The notes: generated by a model not told the origin, from the letters alone. 58,932 nucleotides of DNA from Rhodoluna sp. (GCF_024639375.1 NZ_JAHEIM010000008.1:1-58932), one strand, 5' to 3'. Positions 49,199 to 58,900 are shown, counted from the first letter of the stretch. Program-made: numbers and translations.

Positions 49199-50221
49199 TT
49201 ATAGGTCAATACCCTTGTCAGCCTCTTCAGCAGGCGCGTTTTGACCAAGGTGTCGAAAGCCCGCGGATGTCGCCTGGCGACCCCTAGAGGTGCGTGCAAT
49301 TAGACCTTTTCGAAGCAAAAACGGTTCAACTACTGCCTCAATGGTGTCTTGCTCTTCTCCAACCGCCACAGCAAGGGTTGATAGGCCAACCGGCTTGCCG
49401 GCAAATCGATTCACCAAGACATCGAGAATTGCTTGGTCTAGGCGGTCAAGGCCTAAATCGTCTACTTCATAAAGCTTCAGCGCGCCCTGGGCATCGGCCA
49501 ATGAGATTGACTCATGGCCCTTAACCAAGGCAAAGTCGCGCACGCGACGAAGCAATCGATTGGCGATTCTTGGTGTGCCGCGGCTTCGAATTGAGATCTC
49601 GGTAAGGGCTTGATTTTCAATCTGCAGGCCAAGCTTGTCGGCGGCACGCGCCAAAACCTGCGCCAATTCGCTGTCTTCATAAAACTCGAGGTGAGCCGTG
49701 AATCCGAATCGATCGCGAAGTGGGTTCGGCAGCATGCCCGAACGAGTGGTTGCGCCCACCAAAGTAAACGGAGCTAGGTCAAGAGGAATCGAGGTTGCCC
49801 CCGGCCCCTTGCCCACCATCACATCGATGCGGAAGTCTTCCATTGCCAAATAGAGCATTTCTTCGGCAGAGCGAGCCATGCGATGAATTTCGTCGATAAA
49901 CAAAATTTCACCCGGTGCTAGTGATGACAAAACAGCTGCCAAGTCACCCGCGTGCTGGATAGTTGGCCCGCTGGTCAATCGGAGCGGTCGACCGCTTTCG
50001 TGAGCCACGATCATGGCCAAGGTGGTTTTGCCAAGTCCCGGAGGGCCCGCCAACAAAATGTGATCGGCCGTGCGGTTTTGAATTTTGGCAGCTTCGAGCA
50101 ACAACGAAAGTTGGGCTCGAACTTTGTGCTGGCCGACAAATTCAGAAAGTGACTTGGGTCGCAGTGCCGATTCAAAAGCCAACTCGTTATCGGCTGCCAA
50201 TGGAGAAGTCTCGTCACTCAT
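49199..50221 (-). CDS. ruvB: Holliday junction branch migration ATPase RuvB
   Basis: AAA+ motor that drives branch migration with RuvA. It has 340 residues from the ATG at 50221, which overlaps ruvA by eight bases; the open frame goes nine codons further. Walker [15 protein letters not shown], Walker [22 protein letters not shown], and the winged-helix C-terminus ([16 protein letters not shown]). Confidence 0.98.
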   Translation of the reverse strand: MSDETSPLAADNELAFESALRPKSLSEFVGQHKVRAQLSLLLEAAKIQNRTADHILLAGPPGLGKTTLAMIVAHESGRPLRLTSGPTIQHAGDLAAVLSSLAPGEILFIDEIHRMARSAEEMLYLAMEDFRIDVMVGKGPGATSIPLDLAPFTLVGATTRSGMLPNPLRDRFGFTAHLEFYEDSELAQVLARAADKLGLQIENQALTEISIRSRGTPRIANRLLRRVRDFALVKGHESISLADAQGALKLYEVDDLGLDRLDQAILDVLVNRFAGKPVGLSTLAVAVGEEQDTIEAVVEPFLLRKGLIARTSRGRQATSAGFRHLGQNAPAEEADKGIDL

Positions 50222-50819
50222 CGGTTGCCCCAACCGATTTCGAAGCACCTAGTTGAGCAAGAGCTGCACGCAGCAACTCATCGGTTGACAAATCACCATC
50301 ACGTGAGGCAACTGCTACCGCTTGCTCGGCAAGGCGCTCAGGCCATCCGAGGCCAGTGATTGCGGCAATCACGGTGGCCGAATTCGAGCTCTCTTCGGTG
50401 TAATTGATTGCCACACCGCTGATCTGCAATTTGCCAGCAAGTGTGAGCGTAATTAGTTTCGCGGTTTTTGGCCCAATGCCACTGACAGCTTTAAACACTG
50501 AGTCTTGGTCGTTAACTACGGCCGACTTGATGGCGTCAACCGAAAGCTGCGCAAGCACCGCAAGCGCCGATTTGGGGCCAACGCCGGTTACTGAACGTAG
50601 CAGGTCAAAAATTTGCTGCTCTTCAGATGTGACGAAGGCAAAGAGAGTGTGGGAATCTTCGCGAATAATCAGCGAAGTGAAAACTAGTGATTCAGAACCA
50701 AGCGAAAGCGAGCGGAGGGTTGCTGGTGTGGCATGAACTTGATAGCCCACCCCGCCTACTTCGAGCACAGCGGTGCTGGCCTCAATGGCCATAACAATTC
50801 CGCGCAATGATGCAATCAC
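50214..50819 (-). CDS. ruvA: Holliday junction DNA helicase subunit RuvA
   Basis: Junction-binding tetramer. It has 201 residues: an N-terminal OB fold ([11 protein letters not shown]), two HhH motifs ([13 protein letters not shown] and [12 protein letters not shown]), and a C-terminal domain that contacts RuvB. GTG start; TAGTCT lies six bases upstream. Confidence 0.97.
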   Translation of the reverse strand: MIASLRGIVMAIEASTAVLEVGGVGYQVHATPATLRSLSLGSESLVFTSLIIREDSHTLFAFVTSEEQQIFDLLRSVTGVGPKSALAVLAQLSVDAIKSAVVNDQDSVFKAVSGIGPKTAKLITLTLAGKLQISGVAINYTEESSNSATVIAAITGLGWPERLAEQAVAVASRDGDLSTDELLRAALAQLGASKSVGATDE

Positions 50820-50825
50820 TGCATA

Positions 50826-50831
50826 AGACTA
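50826..50831 (-). promoter_or_regulatory. Candidate -10 box for leaderless ruvA
   Basis: TAGTCT-TATGCA-GTG, just after the ruvC stop. Could uncouple ruvAB from ruvC. Confidence 0.3.
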
Positions 50832-50832
50832 A

Positions 50833-51396
50833 CTAACGGCGCTTCGAAGCACTGGCAGCGCGCTCGGCGGCGTGCCAAGCCTTTTGGGCTCCAGTCATTT
50901 CCCCGGATGGCGTTGCCGTTGATCCAGCCGCACGCCAAGCGTGACAAATTGCAATTGCCAAACTGTCGGCGGCATCGGCAGGCTTTGGCACTTCCGCTAG
51001 CCCAAGAATTTTTGCAACCATCGCACCAACCTGAGCTTTCGCGGCACGGCCTGAACCGGTGACGGCAAGTTTGACCTCGGTTGGAGTGTGCAGATAAACA
51101 GGAATTTCGGCCTGATGAGCAAGCATCAAAACTACGCCGCTAATTTGAGCGGTACCCATTACCGAGCGCACGTTTTGCTGTGAAAAAACTCGTTCTAATG
51201 CAATTGCTTGGGGCTTTGATTCGGCGATCAGTTGCTGAAGGCGAACTCCAATTGAACCCACGCGTTCACTTAACTCGAGATCTGCCGAACTTGTGAATGT
51301 GTCAACCGAAATAAGACTTACTTTGCGAGAGGCGCCAAGCTCGATAACTCCAACACCGCATCTGGTGAGACCTGGGTCAATACCAAGAATGCGCAT
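50833..51396 (-). CDS. ruvC: Crossover junction endodeoxyribonuclease RuvC
   Basis: Holliday junction resolvase. It has 187 residues: Asp7 in RILGIDPGLTRCGVG, Glu in AIALERVF, and the C-terminal acids in PADAADSLAIAICHA form the RNase H-type site. It lies six bases after yebC, the usual yebC-ruvC-ruvA-ruvB order. Confidence 0.97.
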   Translation of the reverse strand: MRILGIDPGLTRCGVGVIELGASRKVSLISVDTFTSSADLELSERVGSIGVRLQQLIAESKPQAIALERVFSQQNVRSVMGTAQISGVVLMLAHQAEIPVYLHTPTEVKLAVTGSGRAAKAQVGAMVAKILGLAEVPKPADAADSLAIAICHAWRAAGSTATPSGEMTGAQKAWHAAERAASASKRR

Positions 51397-51402
51397 TGGC
51401 TG

Positions 51403-52161
51403 TTAGTCGTTTTCTAGTTCTGCAAGAACCTCAGGAGTCATGTCGAAGTTTGAATACACGTTCTGAACTTCTTCACAGTCTTCAAGAGCGTCGATCAATT
51501 CAATAACCTTGCGAGCGGTGTCTGCATCAACCTGAATTGGCATGCCAGAGATGAACTCAACATCTGCAGACTCATAGTCGATGCCTGCAGCCTGCAAAGC
51601 GGTTCGCACGGCAACCATGTCGCTCGGGTCGGTGGTCAAAACAAACTGCTCGCCGCGGTCTTCGATGTCTTCAACGCCAACCTCCAGAACAGCTTCAAGA
51701 ATGCTGTCTTCAGAAACGCCGTCAGCTTTGGCAACCACAATTACACCCTTGCGGCTGAACTGATATGAAACGCTGCCAGGGTCGGCCATGGTTCCGTGGT
51801 GACGAGAAACAGCGAGGCGCACTTCGGCAGCCGCACGGTTTTTGTTATCGGTCAAACATTCAATGAGAACAGCAACGCCGTTAGGGCCATAACCCTCATA
51901 CATGATGTTCTGATATTCAACTGCGTCTGCGCCAACACCAGAGCCACGCTTGATGGCACGTTCGATGTTGTCGTTTGGCAATGAGCTTTTGCGGCCTTTT
52001 TGAACTGCGTCATAAAGGGTTGGGTTGCCGTCGATGTCTGGGCCACCTAGGCGTGCAGCAACTTCAATGTTCTTGATGAGCTTGGCAAAAAGTTTTGCAC
52101 GACGACCATCGATTACTGCTTTTTTGTGTTTGGTCGTTGCCCATTTGGAGTGGCCAGACAT
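51403..52161 (-). CDS. yebC: YebC/PmpR family protein
   Basis: It has 252 residues with [20 protein letters not shown] and the acidic C-terminal domain typical of YebC/TACO1. Members have been described as DNA-binding regulators and, more recently, as ribosome factors that help polyproline translation; which role applies here cannot be told. AGGAG precedes the ATG. It lies between pdxT and ruvC. Confidence 0.95.
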   Translation of the reverse strand: MSGHSKWATTKHKKAVIDGRRAKLFAKLIKNIEVAARLGGPDIDGNPTLYDAVQKGRKSSLPNDNIERAIKRGSGVGADAVEYQNIMYEGYGPNGVAVLIECLTDNKNRAAAEVRLAVSRHHGTMADPGSVSYQFSRKGVIVVAKADGVSEDSILEAVLEVGVEDIEDRGEQFVLTTDPSDMVAVRTALQAAGIDYESADVEFISGMPIQVDADTARKVIELIDALEDCEEVQNVYSNFDMTPEVLAELEND

Positions 52162-52211
52162 GATGCTCCTAGATTGCGAAAAAGATTTCTCTAAGTTTAG
52201 AGCAAAGGCGA

Positions 52212-52796
52212 TTAGGCATTTTTGATCTGGCGCACAAAGAGCTCGTGAATGCGGGTCTCCCCCGCAACCTCAGGGTGAAACGAGATGCCCAAGGCATTGT
52301 TTTGACGCACACCAACGATGCGGCCATCATCAAGCTTTGAAAGCACCTCAACACCAGCGCCTACCCGATCAACAATCGGGGCGCGAATAAAAGCCGCGTG
52401 TACCAAGCCGTCAACGCCTGCGAACTCGAGATCGGCTTCGAACGAATCTAATTGGTGACCAAAGGCGTTGCGACGAACTGAGACGTCGAGGCCACCAAAG
52501 CCTGCTTGGCCAGGAATGCCGTCAAGAATTTCTTCGGCCAACATGATCAAACCTGCGCAGGTTCCAAAGACCGGAAATCCGTTGTGAATTTTGTTTTTGA
52601 TCGGCTCAAACAAATCGTAAGCAACGGCAAGTTTTTGCATCACCGTGGATTCGCCGCCGGGAATTATCAGCCCAGAAACTTTTTCAAGTTCAGAGATGCG
52701 GCGAACTTCAATCGACTCAACACCAATTGCATGCAAGGTTGCCGCGTGCTCGCGAAAGTCTCCTTGCAGCGCTAGAACGCCAACCGTTAGTGACAA
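52212..52796 (-). CDS. pdxT: Pyridoxal 5'-phosphate synthase glutaminase subunit
   Basis: Supplies ammonia to PdxS. It has 194 residues: [26 protein letters not shown], the nucleophile Cys in [11 protein letters not shown], and [13 protein letters not shown]. The TTG start directly follows the pdxS stop, so it is translated by coupling. Confidence 0.97.
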   Translation of the reverse strand: MSLTVGVLALQGDFREHAATLHAIGVESIEVRRISELEKVSGLIIPGGESTVMQKLAVAYDLFEPIKNKIHNGFPVFGTCAGLIMLAEEILDGIPGQAGFGGLDVSVRRNAFGHQLDSFEADLEFAGVDGLVHAAFIRAPIVDRVGAGVEVLSKLDDGRIVGVRQNNALGISFHPEVAGETRIHELFVRQIKNA

Positions 52797-53702
52797 TTAC
52801 CAGCCGCGATCAGCCAGACGGTGAGGTGCCGGCAAGTCAGAAACGTTAATGCCAACCATGGCCTCTCCCAAACCACGGCTGACCTGCGCCAATACATCTG
52901 GGTCATTGAAGAATGTTGTGGCCTTTACCACTGCCTTCGCGCGCGCTGCAGGGTCGCCAGACTTAAAGATTCCTGAACCAACAAATACGCCGTCGGCTCC
53001 CATCTGCATCATGAGAGCTGCATCGGCAGGAGTTGCAACACCGCCGGCAACAAACATCACGACAGGGAGTTTGCCTGAGGCGGCAACTTCGCGAACCAAT
53101 TCATACGGTGCCTGAAGCTCTTTAGCCGCAACATAAAGCTCGTCTTCTGACTTTGCAGCCAGCGCACGAATTTCACCGCTGATTGTGCGAATGTGCTTCA
53201 TAGCTTCAGAAACGTCACCGGTACCGGCTTCACCCTTTGAACGAATCATCGCTGCACCTTCGGTGATGCGACGAAGCGCTTCACCAAGGTTGGTGGCACC
53301 ACAAACAAAAGGAACATCGAAGTTCCACTTGTTGATGTGGTTTACGTAATCAGCCGGGCTCAATACTTCTGACTCGTCAATGTAGTCAACCTTTAGCGAC
53401 TGCAAGATTTGCGCTTCAACAAAGTGGCCAATGCGAGCCTTTGCCATCACTGGAATCGACACAGCACTGATGATGCTGTCAATCATGTCTGGGTCGCTCA
53501 TGCGAGAAACACCACCCTGGGCGCGAATGTCTGCGGGAACACGCTCAAGGGCCATTACGGCAACAGCGCCAGCATCCTCGGCAATTTTTGCTTGCTCAAC
53601 GTTTACTACGTCCATGATTACGCCACCCTTGAGCATCTCGGCAAGGCCGCGCTTTACAAGTGGGGTACCGGTCACAGGTTTTGAAGTTTGGGCATCAGTC
53701 AT
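52797..53702 (-). CDS. pdxS: Pyridoxal 5'-phosphate synthase lyase subunit
   Basis: Makes PLP from ribose 5-phosphate, glyceraldehyde 3-phosphate and ammonia. It is a 301-residue barrel with [35 protein letters not shown] (catalytic Lys) and [25 protein letters not shown] seven bases before the ATG suggests a leaderless transcript. PLP made here serves TrpB, among other enzymes. Confidence 0.98.
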   Translation of the reverse strand: MTDAQTSKPVTGTPLVKRGLAEMLKGGVIMDVVNVEQAKIAEDAGAVAVMALERVPADIRAQGGVSRMSDPDMIDSIISAVSIPVMAKARIGHFVEAQILQSLKVDYIDESEVLSPADYVNHINKWNFDVPFVCGATNLGEALRRITEGAAMIRSKGEAGTGDVSEAMKHIRTISGEIRALAAKSEDELYVAAKELQAPYELVREVAASGKLPVVMFVAGGVATPADAALMMQMGADGVFVGSGIFKSGDPAARAKAVVKATTFFNDPDVLAQVSRGLGEAMVGINVSDLPAPHRLADRGW

Positions 53703-53709
53703 AGTGTCA

Positions 53710-53715
53710 AGTGTA
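53710..53715 (-). promoter_or_regulatory. Candidate -10 box for leaderless pdxST
   Basis: TACACT-TGACACT-ATG; seven bases separate the hexamer from the ATG and no ribosome site is visible. Confidence 0.4.
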
Positions 53716-53742
53716 AACCTTGCTCTGCGACGGTGCTAAACA

Positions 53743-54288
53743 CTACGAAACAGAAGACCAGCTTTGCGCAATCTGCTCGCGCACTTCACCAAGAAGTCTT
53801 GGTAATGCCTTGGTTTCGGCAATGATCGGGAAGAAGTTTGCATCATTACGCCAGCGCGGCACGATGTGTTGGTGAAGATGCGCGGCAATTCCAGCGCCAG
53901 CAACCTCGCCCTGGTTCATCCCAAGGTTAAAACCGTGAGCCCCGGATACCTTGCTGAGAACCCTCATGGCCTGCTGGGTAATTTCACCAATCTCGGCAAC
54001 TTCTTCTGGTGTTGCCAGATCGTAGGTAGAGATGTGGCGATAAGGGCAGACCAAGAGGTGGCCCGAGTTGTATGGGTAGAGATTCAACAGAGCATATGCG
54101 GTTTTGCCACGGTAAACGATCAGGCTCTCTTCATCTGACTTATTGACGGCAAGGCAAAATGGGCACTCGTGATCAGCAGGTTGTTGGCCGTGCTGAATGT
54201 AAACCAAACGGTGCGGAGTCCACAGGTGCTGAAACGCATTCGGCACTCCAGGAAGTTCTGAAGACAACTCAACGCGTGGCTCAGACAT
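53743..54288 (-). CDS. HIT-family hydrolase/phosphorylase
   Basis: It has 181 residues with the HIT triad GIAAHLHQHIVPRW, CPFC near the N-terminus (possible zinc with the histidines), and LLNLYPYNSGHLLVCPYRH. It matches the actinobacterial HIT protein encoded after thrS, related to Ap4A phosphorylases; the substrate is not proven. It starts two bases after the thrS stop. Confidence 0.92.
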   Translation of the reverse strand: MSEPRVELSSELPGVPNAFQHLWTPHRLVYIQHGQQPADHECPFCLAVNKSDEESLIVYRGKTAYALLNLYPYNSGHLLVCPYRHISTYDLATPEEVAEIGEITQQAMRVLSKVSGAHGFNLGMNQGEVAGAGIAAHLHQHIVPRWRNDANFFPIIAETKALPRLLGEVREQIAQSWSSVS

Positions 54289-54290
54289 TT

Positions 54291-56288
54291 TTAGACCTGA
54301 ACCTTGTCATCGATGGCCTTCAGAATTCGAGCCACAGCTTCAGCAACTGGAATTCCGTTTTCTTGCGAACCATCACGGAAGCGGAAACTCACAGCACCGG
54401 CAGCTTGGTCGTTCTCACCAGCAATCAGCATGAACGGAACCTTTGCCATGGTGTGGTTGCGAATCTTCTTTTGCATGCGGTCATCTGAATCATCTACCTG
54501 CGCACGCACACCATGCTTGCGTAATTCACCAACAATGTCGTGAAGGTATTCAGAGAATGCTTCAGCGATTGGAACTGCAACAACCTGAACCGGAGCCAAC
54601 CAAGGCGGAAAGTGACCCGCGTAGTGCTCGGTTAGCACACCGAAGAAACGCTCAACCGAACCGAACAACGCACGGTGAATCATTACTGGACGCTGCTTGG
54701 TTCCATCCTGAGTGGTGTATTCAAGATCGAATCGTTCTGGCAAGTTAAAGTCCAGTTGAATGGTCGACATCTGCCAGGTGCGACCGATTGCGTCACGGGC
54801 CTGCACCGAAATCTTTGGACCATAGAAGGCAGCGCCTCCTGGGTCTGGCACCAGTTCGAGTCCGGAATCCGAGGCTACTTGCTCAAGGGTTTCGGTTGCG
54901 GTCTTCCAAATTTCATCGCTGCCCACAAACTTTGGATTTCCGTCTTCCTTGGTCGAAAGCTCAAGGTAGAAATCGTTTAGGCCATAGTCCTTTAGCAAAT
55001 CAAGCACGAACTTCAACACATCGGTTAGTTCTTGCTTCATGCTTTCTTGAGTCACGAACAAGTGAGCGTCATCTTGGGTCAAACCGCGCACGCGAGTTAG
55101 ACCGTGCAGCACACCGCTCTTTTCGTTGCGGTAAACAGTGCCGAATTCAAACATGCGCAACGGCAGATCGCGATATGAACGTGGTTGGCTGCGGTAAATC
55201 AAAATGTGGAAAGGGCAGTTCATTGGCTTTAGGTAGTAATCCTGACCAACTTTTTTAACGTTGCCTTCGTCATCCAATTCTTCATCCATGCGAATCGGCG
55301 GAAACATTCCGTCGGCATAGGTTTGCAAGTGACCTGAAATTTCAAAGAGGTTGCTCTTCGAAATGTGTGGAGAGTAAACGAAGTCATAGCCAGACTCTTC
55401 GTGGCGCTTGCGTGAGTAGTCCTCCATCACCCGACGCATGATGCCGCCCTTTGGGTGGAACACGGCAAGACCAGAACCAATTTCTTCTGGGAAAGAGAAA
55501 AGATCTAGGTCAACACCAAGGCGACGGTGGTCGCGGCGGGCTGCTTCTTCAAGACGCTCTTGGTGAGCGCGAAGCTCATCTTTGCTTGGCCAAGCAGTGC
55601 CATAAACACGCTGAAGCTGCTTGTTGTTTTCATTGCCTCGCCAGTAGGCAGATGCCAAACGAGTTAGCGCAAAGCCGTTGCCAATCATGCGAGTGTTTGG
55701 CAGGTGAGGGCCACGGCAAAGGTCGCGCCAAACTGTGTCGCCAGATTGCGGGTCAACGTTGTCGTAAATGGTCAGCTCGCCGGCGCCAACCTCGGCGGCG
55801 CCTTCGCCAACATCGCCACCCTTTAAACCAATCAGTTCAAGCTTGTATGGCTCGTTGGCTAGCTCAACTCGAGCGTCACCGTCGTTGGTTACGCGACGCA
55901 TGAAACGCTGGCCCGAACGAATGATTCGCTCCATGGCCTTTTCAAGGGCCTTGATGTCTTCGGGGGTAAACGGGTTCTCAACGTCAAAGTCGTAGTAAAA
56001 GCCATCTTTGATTGGAGGCCCAATTCCCAACTTGGCTTCTGGATTGATGCTCTGCACGGCCTGAGCCAAAACGTGAGCGGCCGAGTGACGCAAGATGTTT
56101 AGGCCATCCGGGGATGAAATGTCAACACCTTCAATGACGTCGCCATCGGCAATTTTGTGGGCTAGGTCGCGCAATTCACCATTTACGCGCTGCGCAACGA
56201 TGGTCTTTGTCGTGAAAAGGCCAAAACCATCGGCTCCTGGCGCGGCCTCAACCGGCGCTCCGTCAACAGTCAGCTTTAGAACAGACAC
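54291..56288 (-). CDS. thrS: Threonyl-tRNA synthetase
   Basis: Class II synthetase. It has 665 residues: TGS-like N-terminus, editing domain with [11 protein letters not shown], catalytic core with the zinc Cys in MNCPFH, motif 2 [16 protein letters not shown], and an anticodon-binding C-terminus. The start is GTG with GAGG seven bases before it. First gene of its strand run. Confidence 0.98.
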   Translation of the reverse strand: MSVLKLTVDGAPVEAAPGADGFGLFTTKTIVAQRVNGELRDLAHKIADGDVIEGVDISSPDGLNILRHSAAHVLAQAVQSINPEAKLGIGPPIKDGFYYDFDVENPFTPEDIKALEKAMERIIRSGQRFMRRVTNDGDARVELANEPYKLELIGLKGGDVGEGAAEVGAGELTIYDNVDPQSGDTVWRDLCRGPHLPNTRMIGNGFALTRLASAYWRGNENNKQLQRVYGTAWPSKDELRAHQERLEEAARRDHRRLGVDLDLFSFPEEIGSGLAVFHPKGGIMRRVMEDYSRKRHEESGYDFVYSPHISKSNLFEISGHLQTYADGMFPPIRMDEELDDEGNVKKVGQDYYLKPMNCPFHILIYRSQPRSYRDLPLRMFEFGTVYRNEKSGVLHGLTRVRGLTQDDAHLFVTQESMKQELTDVLKFVLDLLKDYGLNDFYLELSTKEDGNPKFVGSDEIWKTATETLEQVASDSGLELVPDPGGAAFYGPKISVQARDAIGRTWQMSTIQLDFNLPERFDLEYTTQDGTKQRPVMIHRALFGSVERFFGVLTEHYAGHFPPWLAPVQVVAVPIAEAFSEYLHDIVGELRKHGVRAQVDDSDDRMQKKIRNHTMAKVPFMLIAGENDQAAGAVSFRFRDGSQENGIPVAEAVARILKAIDDKVQV

Positions 56289-56386
56289 AACAAACCTCGT
56301 CTAAGTAATCAATAGAGCAATCCTACTTCTTGAACTTAGGCGAGCCTTGCTGGACTCAGCGCCGTTGCTGGTGTTTTCTGGTGCTT

Positions 56387-57139
56387 ATGACTACACCAGC
56401 CAGCAAGAAAACAGACCTAAACAAGCTCGACGAAGAAATCATGGCTAGCCAGGAATTTCAGCGAAGCACCATGGCAGCCAAACTTAACTGGCTTCGAGCC
56501 GGTGTGCTTGGCGCTAACGACGGAATTGTTTCCACCGCAGGCCTAGTAATGGGTGTTGCTGGCGCAACCACCAACTCTGGAGCGATCTTGATTGCCGGGG
56601 TTGCTGGCTTGGTTGCCGGCTCGATCTCGATGGCAGGTGGCGAATACACCTCGGTTAGCGCGCAAAAAGACAGCGAAAAGGCCGCACTCGACAAAGAGCG
56701 CCAAGAACTTGCCGATAACCCTGAAATGGAGCTTCGCGAACTGGCTTGGTTTTATGAGCAGAAGGGTCTTTCACTTGAGTCTGCAATGCAGGTAGCTAAA
56801 GAACTAACTGCTAAGGATGCCCTCAAGGCCCACGCAGAGGCCGAACTTGGCATTGACTCCGAGGCACACGCGAGCCCAGGCCAAGCCGCACTCGCATCAT
56901 TCGTGGCATTTGCCGGCGGCTCGCTTCTACCTTTGCTTGCGGTCACAGGCCCTTGGATCGAATTCCGTATTCAAGTCACCGTGGTGGCAGTGGTTGCATC
57001 GCTGGCCATCACTGGCTATGTGGGCGCAAAAATCGGTGGAGCCAAGTCTGGCAAGGCAATTATTCGCAACGTGCTTGTGAGCCTATTAACCATGGCAACC
57101 ACCTACGGCATTGGTTTGCTAGTCGGCCAGAACGTCTAA
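56387..57139 (+). CDS. VIT1/CCC1-family Fe/Mn transporter
   Basis: A 250-residue membrane protein. RAGVLGANDGIVSTAGLVMGVAG (first helix) and AGSISMAGGEYTSVSAQKD (second helix) are family hallmarks; a cytoplasmic charged, helical region (about 85-145) is the metal-binding domain, then three more helices. The ATG at 56387 is chosen over an open extension of 19 codons; no ribosome site is clear. A weak DtxR/IdeR-like sequence lies upstream at 56336. Likely exports or stores Fe or Mn (inference). Confidence 0.92.
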   Translation: MTTPASKKTDLNKLDEEIMASQEFQRSTMAAKLNWLRAGVLGANDGIVSTAGLVMGVAGATTNSGAILIAGVAGLVAGSISMAGGEYTSVSAQKDSEKAALDKERQELADNPEMELRELAWFYEQKGLSLESAMQVAKELTAKDALKAHAEAELGIDSEAHASPGQAALASFVAFAGGSLLPLLAVTGPWIEFRIQVTVVAVVASLAITGYVGAKIGGAKSGKAIIRNVLVSLLTMATTYGIGLLVGQNV

Positions 57140-57154
57140 GTTCTTAGAGAAAGT

Positions 57155-57160
57155 TATGCT
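57155..57160 (+). promoter_or_regulatory. Candidate -10 box for leaderless mqo
   Basis: TATGCT-TGCCTA-GTG: the hexamer ends six bases before the mqo GTG; no ribosome site lies between. No clear -35. Confidence 0.4.
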
Positions 57161-57166
57161 TGCCTA

Positions 57167-58642
57167 GTGAGCAATCCAAAGGTAATCGACGTCGTTCTTA
57201 TTGGCGGTGGCATCATGAGTGCCACCTTGGCAACATTTCTAAAGTTGCTAAACCCAAAACTTGAGATCCAAATTTTTGAACGATTAGAAGCAACCGCTCT
57301 AGAGAGCTCATTCGCCTGGAACAACGCAGGCACCGGTCACGCTGCATTGTGTGAGCTCAACTACATGCCTGACTCAAAAGATGGCAGCTTGCCTAGCGCG
57401 ACCAAAGCTATCGAAATCAACGAACAGTTTCAGTTAAGCCGTCAATTTTGGTCTTACTTGGTAGAGCAGGGAATTCTTAAGAATTCAGATTTCATCAACG
57501 CAACGCCACACATGACTTTTGTACACGGCGCAAAGAATGTTGATTACCTTTCACGACGCTTCGAGGCGTTGAAGAACCAGCCACTTTTTGCTGGCATGCA
57601 ATTCAGCACCGATTCCAAAGTCATTGGGCACTGGGCGCCGCTTTTGACCGCTGGTCGCAAACCCGGCGAACCAATTGCAGCTACCAGAATTGAATCTGGC
57701 ACCGACGTTGACTTTGGTTCAATCACCAACCAGCTCTTCGACTGGCTAACCGAAAATGGCGCGAAGTTACACACCTCACACGAGGTGAAGGGGCTTGAGC
57801 GCAACGATGATGGTTCTTGGAACATCACGGCCCAAAACTTGCGCAATACCCGCATGCACTTTGTGAATGCCAAATTCGTTTTTGTTGGCGCAGGCGGTTG
57901 GGCACTCAAGCTGTTGCAAAAATCTGGAATCGAAGAAGCCAAGGGCTACGGCACTTTTCCGGTGGGTGGCCAATGGCTGCGCACCGACAACCCTGCTTTG
58001 GTTAAGCAACACCAAGCGAAGGTTTACAGCCAGGCTTCGGTTGGTGCTCCCCCAATGTCTGTGCCTCACCTTGACACCCGTGTGGTTGATGGCAAAACCA
58101 GTTTGTTGTTTGGCCCATACGCCACCGCTAATCCGAAGTTTTTGAAGAATGGTTCGCTATTAGATTTGCCGGCATCTTTGCGACCATCGAATTTAATTCC
58201 ATACATCGCAGTTGGCCTAAGCAACTTTGGCTTGATTAAGTATTTGGTTGGCGAACTTCTAAAGAGCAAATCAAAGAAATTTGAATCGCTGCTTGAATTT
58301 GTGCCGAATGCAAAAGCAAAGGATTGGCAATTGCTTGACGCTGGTCAACGCGCGCAGGTAATTAAGAAAGATGCAGTGAAGGGTGGCGTGCTTCAGTTTG
58401 GCACCGAAGTAATTACCTCGGCAGACGGCTCAATCTCAGGTCTGCTTGGCGCCTCACCAGGCGCTTCAACAGCTGTGCACGTGATGCTTCAAGTGCTTGA
58501 GCGCAGCTTTCCAAAAGAATTCAAGAAGTGGTCAAAAGAACTGAAGACATTCATTCCGAGTTTTGGCACCAAATTGAATGCCGACCCAACCAAGGCCGCA
58601 GAATCTTTGGCCTCAACTGCCAAAGTCCTCGGCATCAAATAA
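57167..58642 (+). CDS. mqo: Malate:quinone oxidoreductase
   Basis: FAD-dependent peripheral membrane enzyme that oxidises malate to oxaloacetate with quinone as acceptor. It has 491 residues: the FAD loop VVLIGGGIMSATLATFL, AWNNAGTGHAALCELNY, and GVLQFGTEVITSADGSI near the C-terminus are typical. GTG start. The last coding gene in the window, closed by a strong terminator. Confidence 0.97.
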   Translation: MSNPKVIDVVLIGGGIMSATLATFLKLLNPKLEIQIFERLEATALESSFAWNNAGTGHAALCELNYMPDSKDGSLPSATKAIEINEQFQLSRQFWSYLVEQGILKNSDFINATPHMTFVHGAKNVDYLSRRFEALKNQPLFAGMQFSTDSKVIGHWAPLLTAGRKPGEPIAATRIESGTDVDFGSITNQLFDWLTENGAKLHTSHEVKGLERNDDGSWNITAQNLRNTRMHFVNAKFVFVGAGGWALKLLQKSGIEEAKGYGTFPVGGQWLRTDNPALVKQHQAKVYSQASVGAPPMSVPHLDTRVVDGKTSLLFGPYATANPKFLKNGSLLDLPASLRPSNLIPYIAVGLSNFGLIKYLVGELLKSKSKKFESLLEFVPNAKAKDWQLLDAGQRAQVIKKDAVKGGVLQFGTEVITSADGSISGLLGASPGASTAVHVMLQVLERSFPKEFKKWSKELKTFIPSFGTKLNADPTKAAESLASTAKVLGIK

Positions 58643-58655
58643 TCCTTAAACGAAT

Positions 58656-58686
58656 AATCCCGAAGCCAATGGTTTCGGGATTTTTT
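58656..58686 (+). terminator. Strong terminator after mqo
   Basis: Twelve-bp stem (AATCCCGAA paired with TTCGGGATT, extended by GCC/GGT including one G-T), three-base loop AAT, ending in a run of six T. It lies 14 bases after the mqo stop. Confidence 0.92.
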
Positions 58687-58722
58687 GTTTGTGACGTTAT
58701 CGGTCACTGGTTCGGAGGATGT
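58687..58722. other. Spacer with small palindrome before the repeat array
   Basis: Thirty-six bases between terminator and array. They contain GTGAC-N7-GTCAC (58691-58707). No promoter or reading frame is convincing. GTCAC also occurs inside each repeat unit. Confidence 0.4.
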
Positions 58723-58811
58723 TTGGTGGTCGATACTGGGATCGAACTAGCAAATTCAATGACAGTTGAATTTGGAGGTCACGTTTTTCGATCGTATCGA
58801 TACCAAGGAAA
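58723..58811. repeat. 89-base tandem repeat, copy 1
   Basis: First complete unit. It folds into a long interrupted hairpin: TGGT 58727-58730 with ACCA 58802-58805; CGATAC 58731-58736 with GTATCG 58794-58799; GATCGAA 58740-58746 with TTCGATC 58787-58793; CAAATTCAA 58751-58759 with TTGAATTTG 58766-58774, loop TGACAG. Bulges lie at 58737-58739 and 58800-58801. The loop TGAC can pair with GTCA at 58778-58781. No start codon with a sensible reading frame was found. Confidence 0.95.
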
Positions 58812-58900
58812 TTGGTGGTCGATACTGGGATCGAACTAGCAAATTCAATGACAGTTGAATTTGGAGGTCACGTTTTTCGATCGTATCGATACCAAGGAAA
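58812..58900. repeat. 89-base tandem repeat, copy 2
   Basis: Identical base for base to copy 1 and directly adjacent, with no spacer. On the minus strand the unit ends TTCGATCCCAGTATCGACC followed by ACCA, resembling a tRNA T-loop, acceptor strand and CCA end. A D-arm, box A and a normal T-stem are missing. Confidence 0.95.

Noticed and set aside
58723-58811. Functional tRNA gene on the minus strand
   Set aside because: Only the T-loop and CCA end are tRNA-like; D-arm, box A and a stable T-stem are missing.
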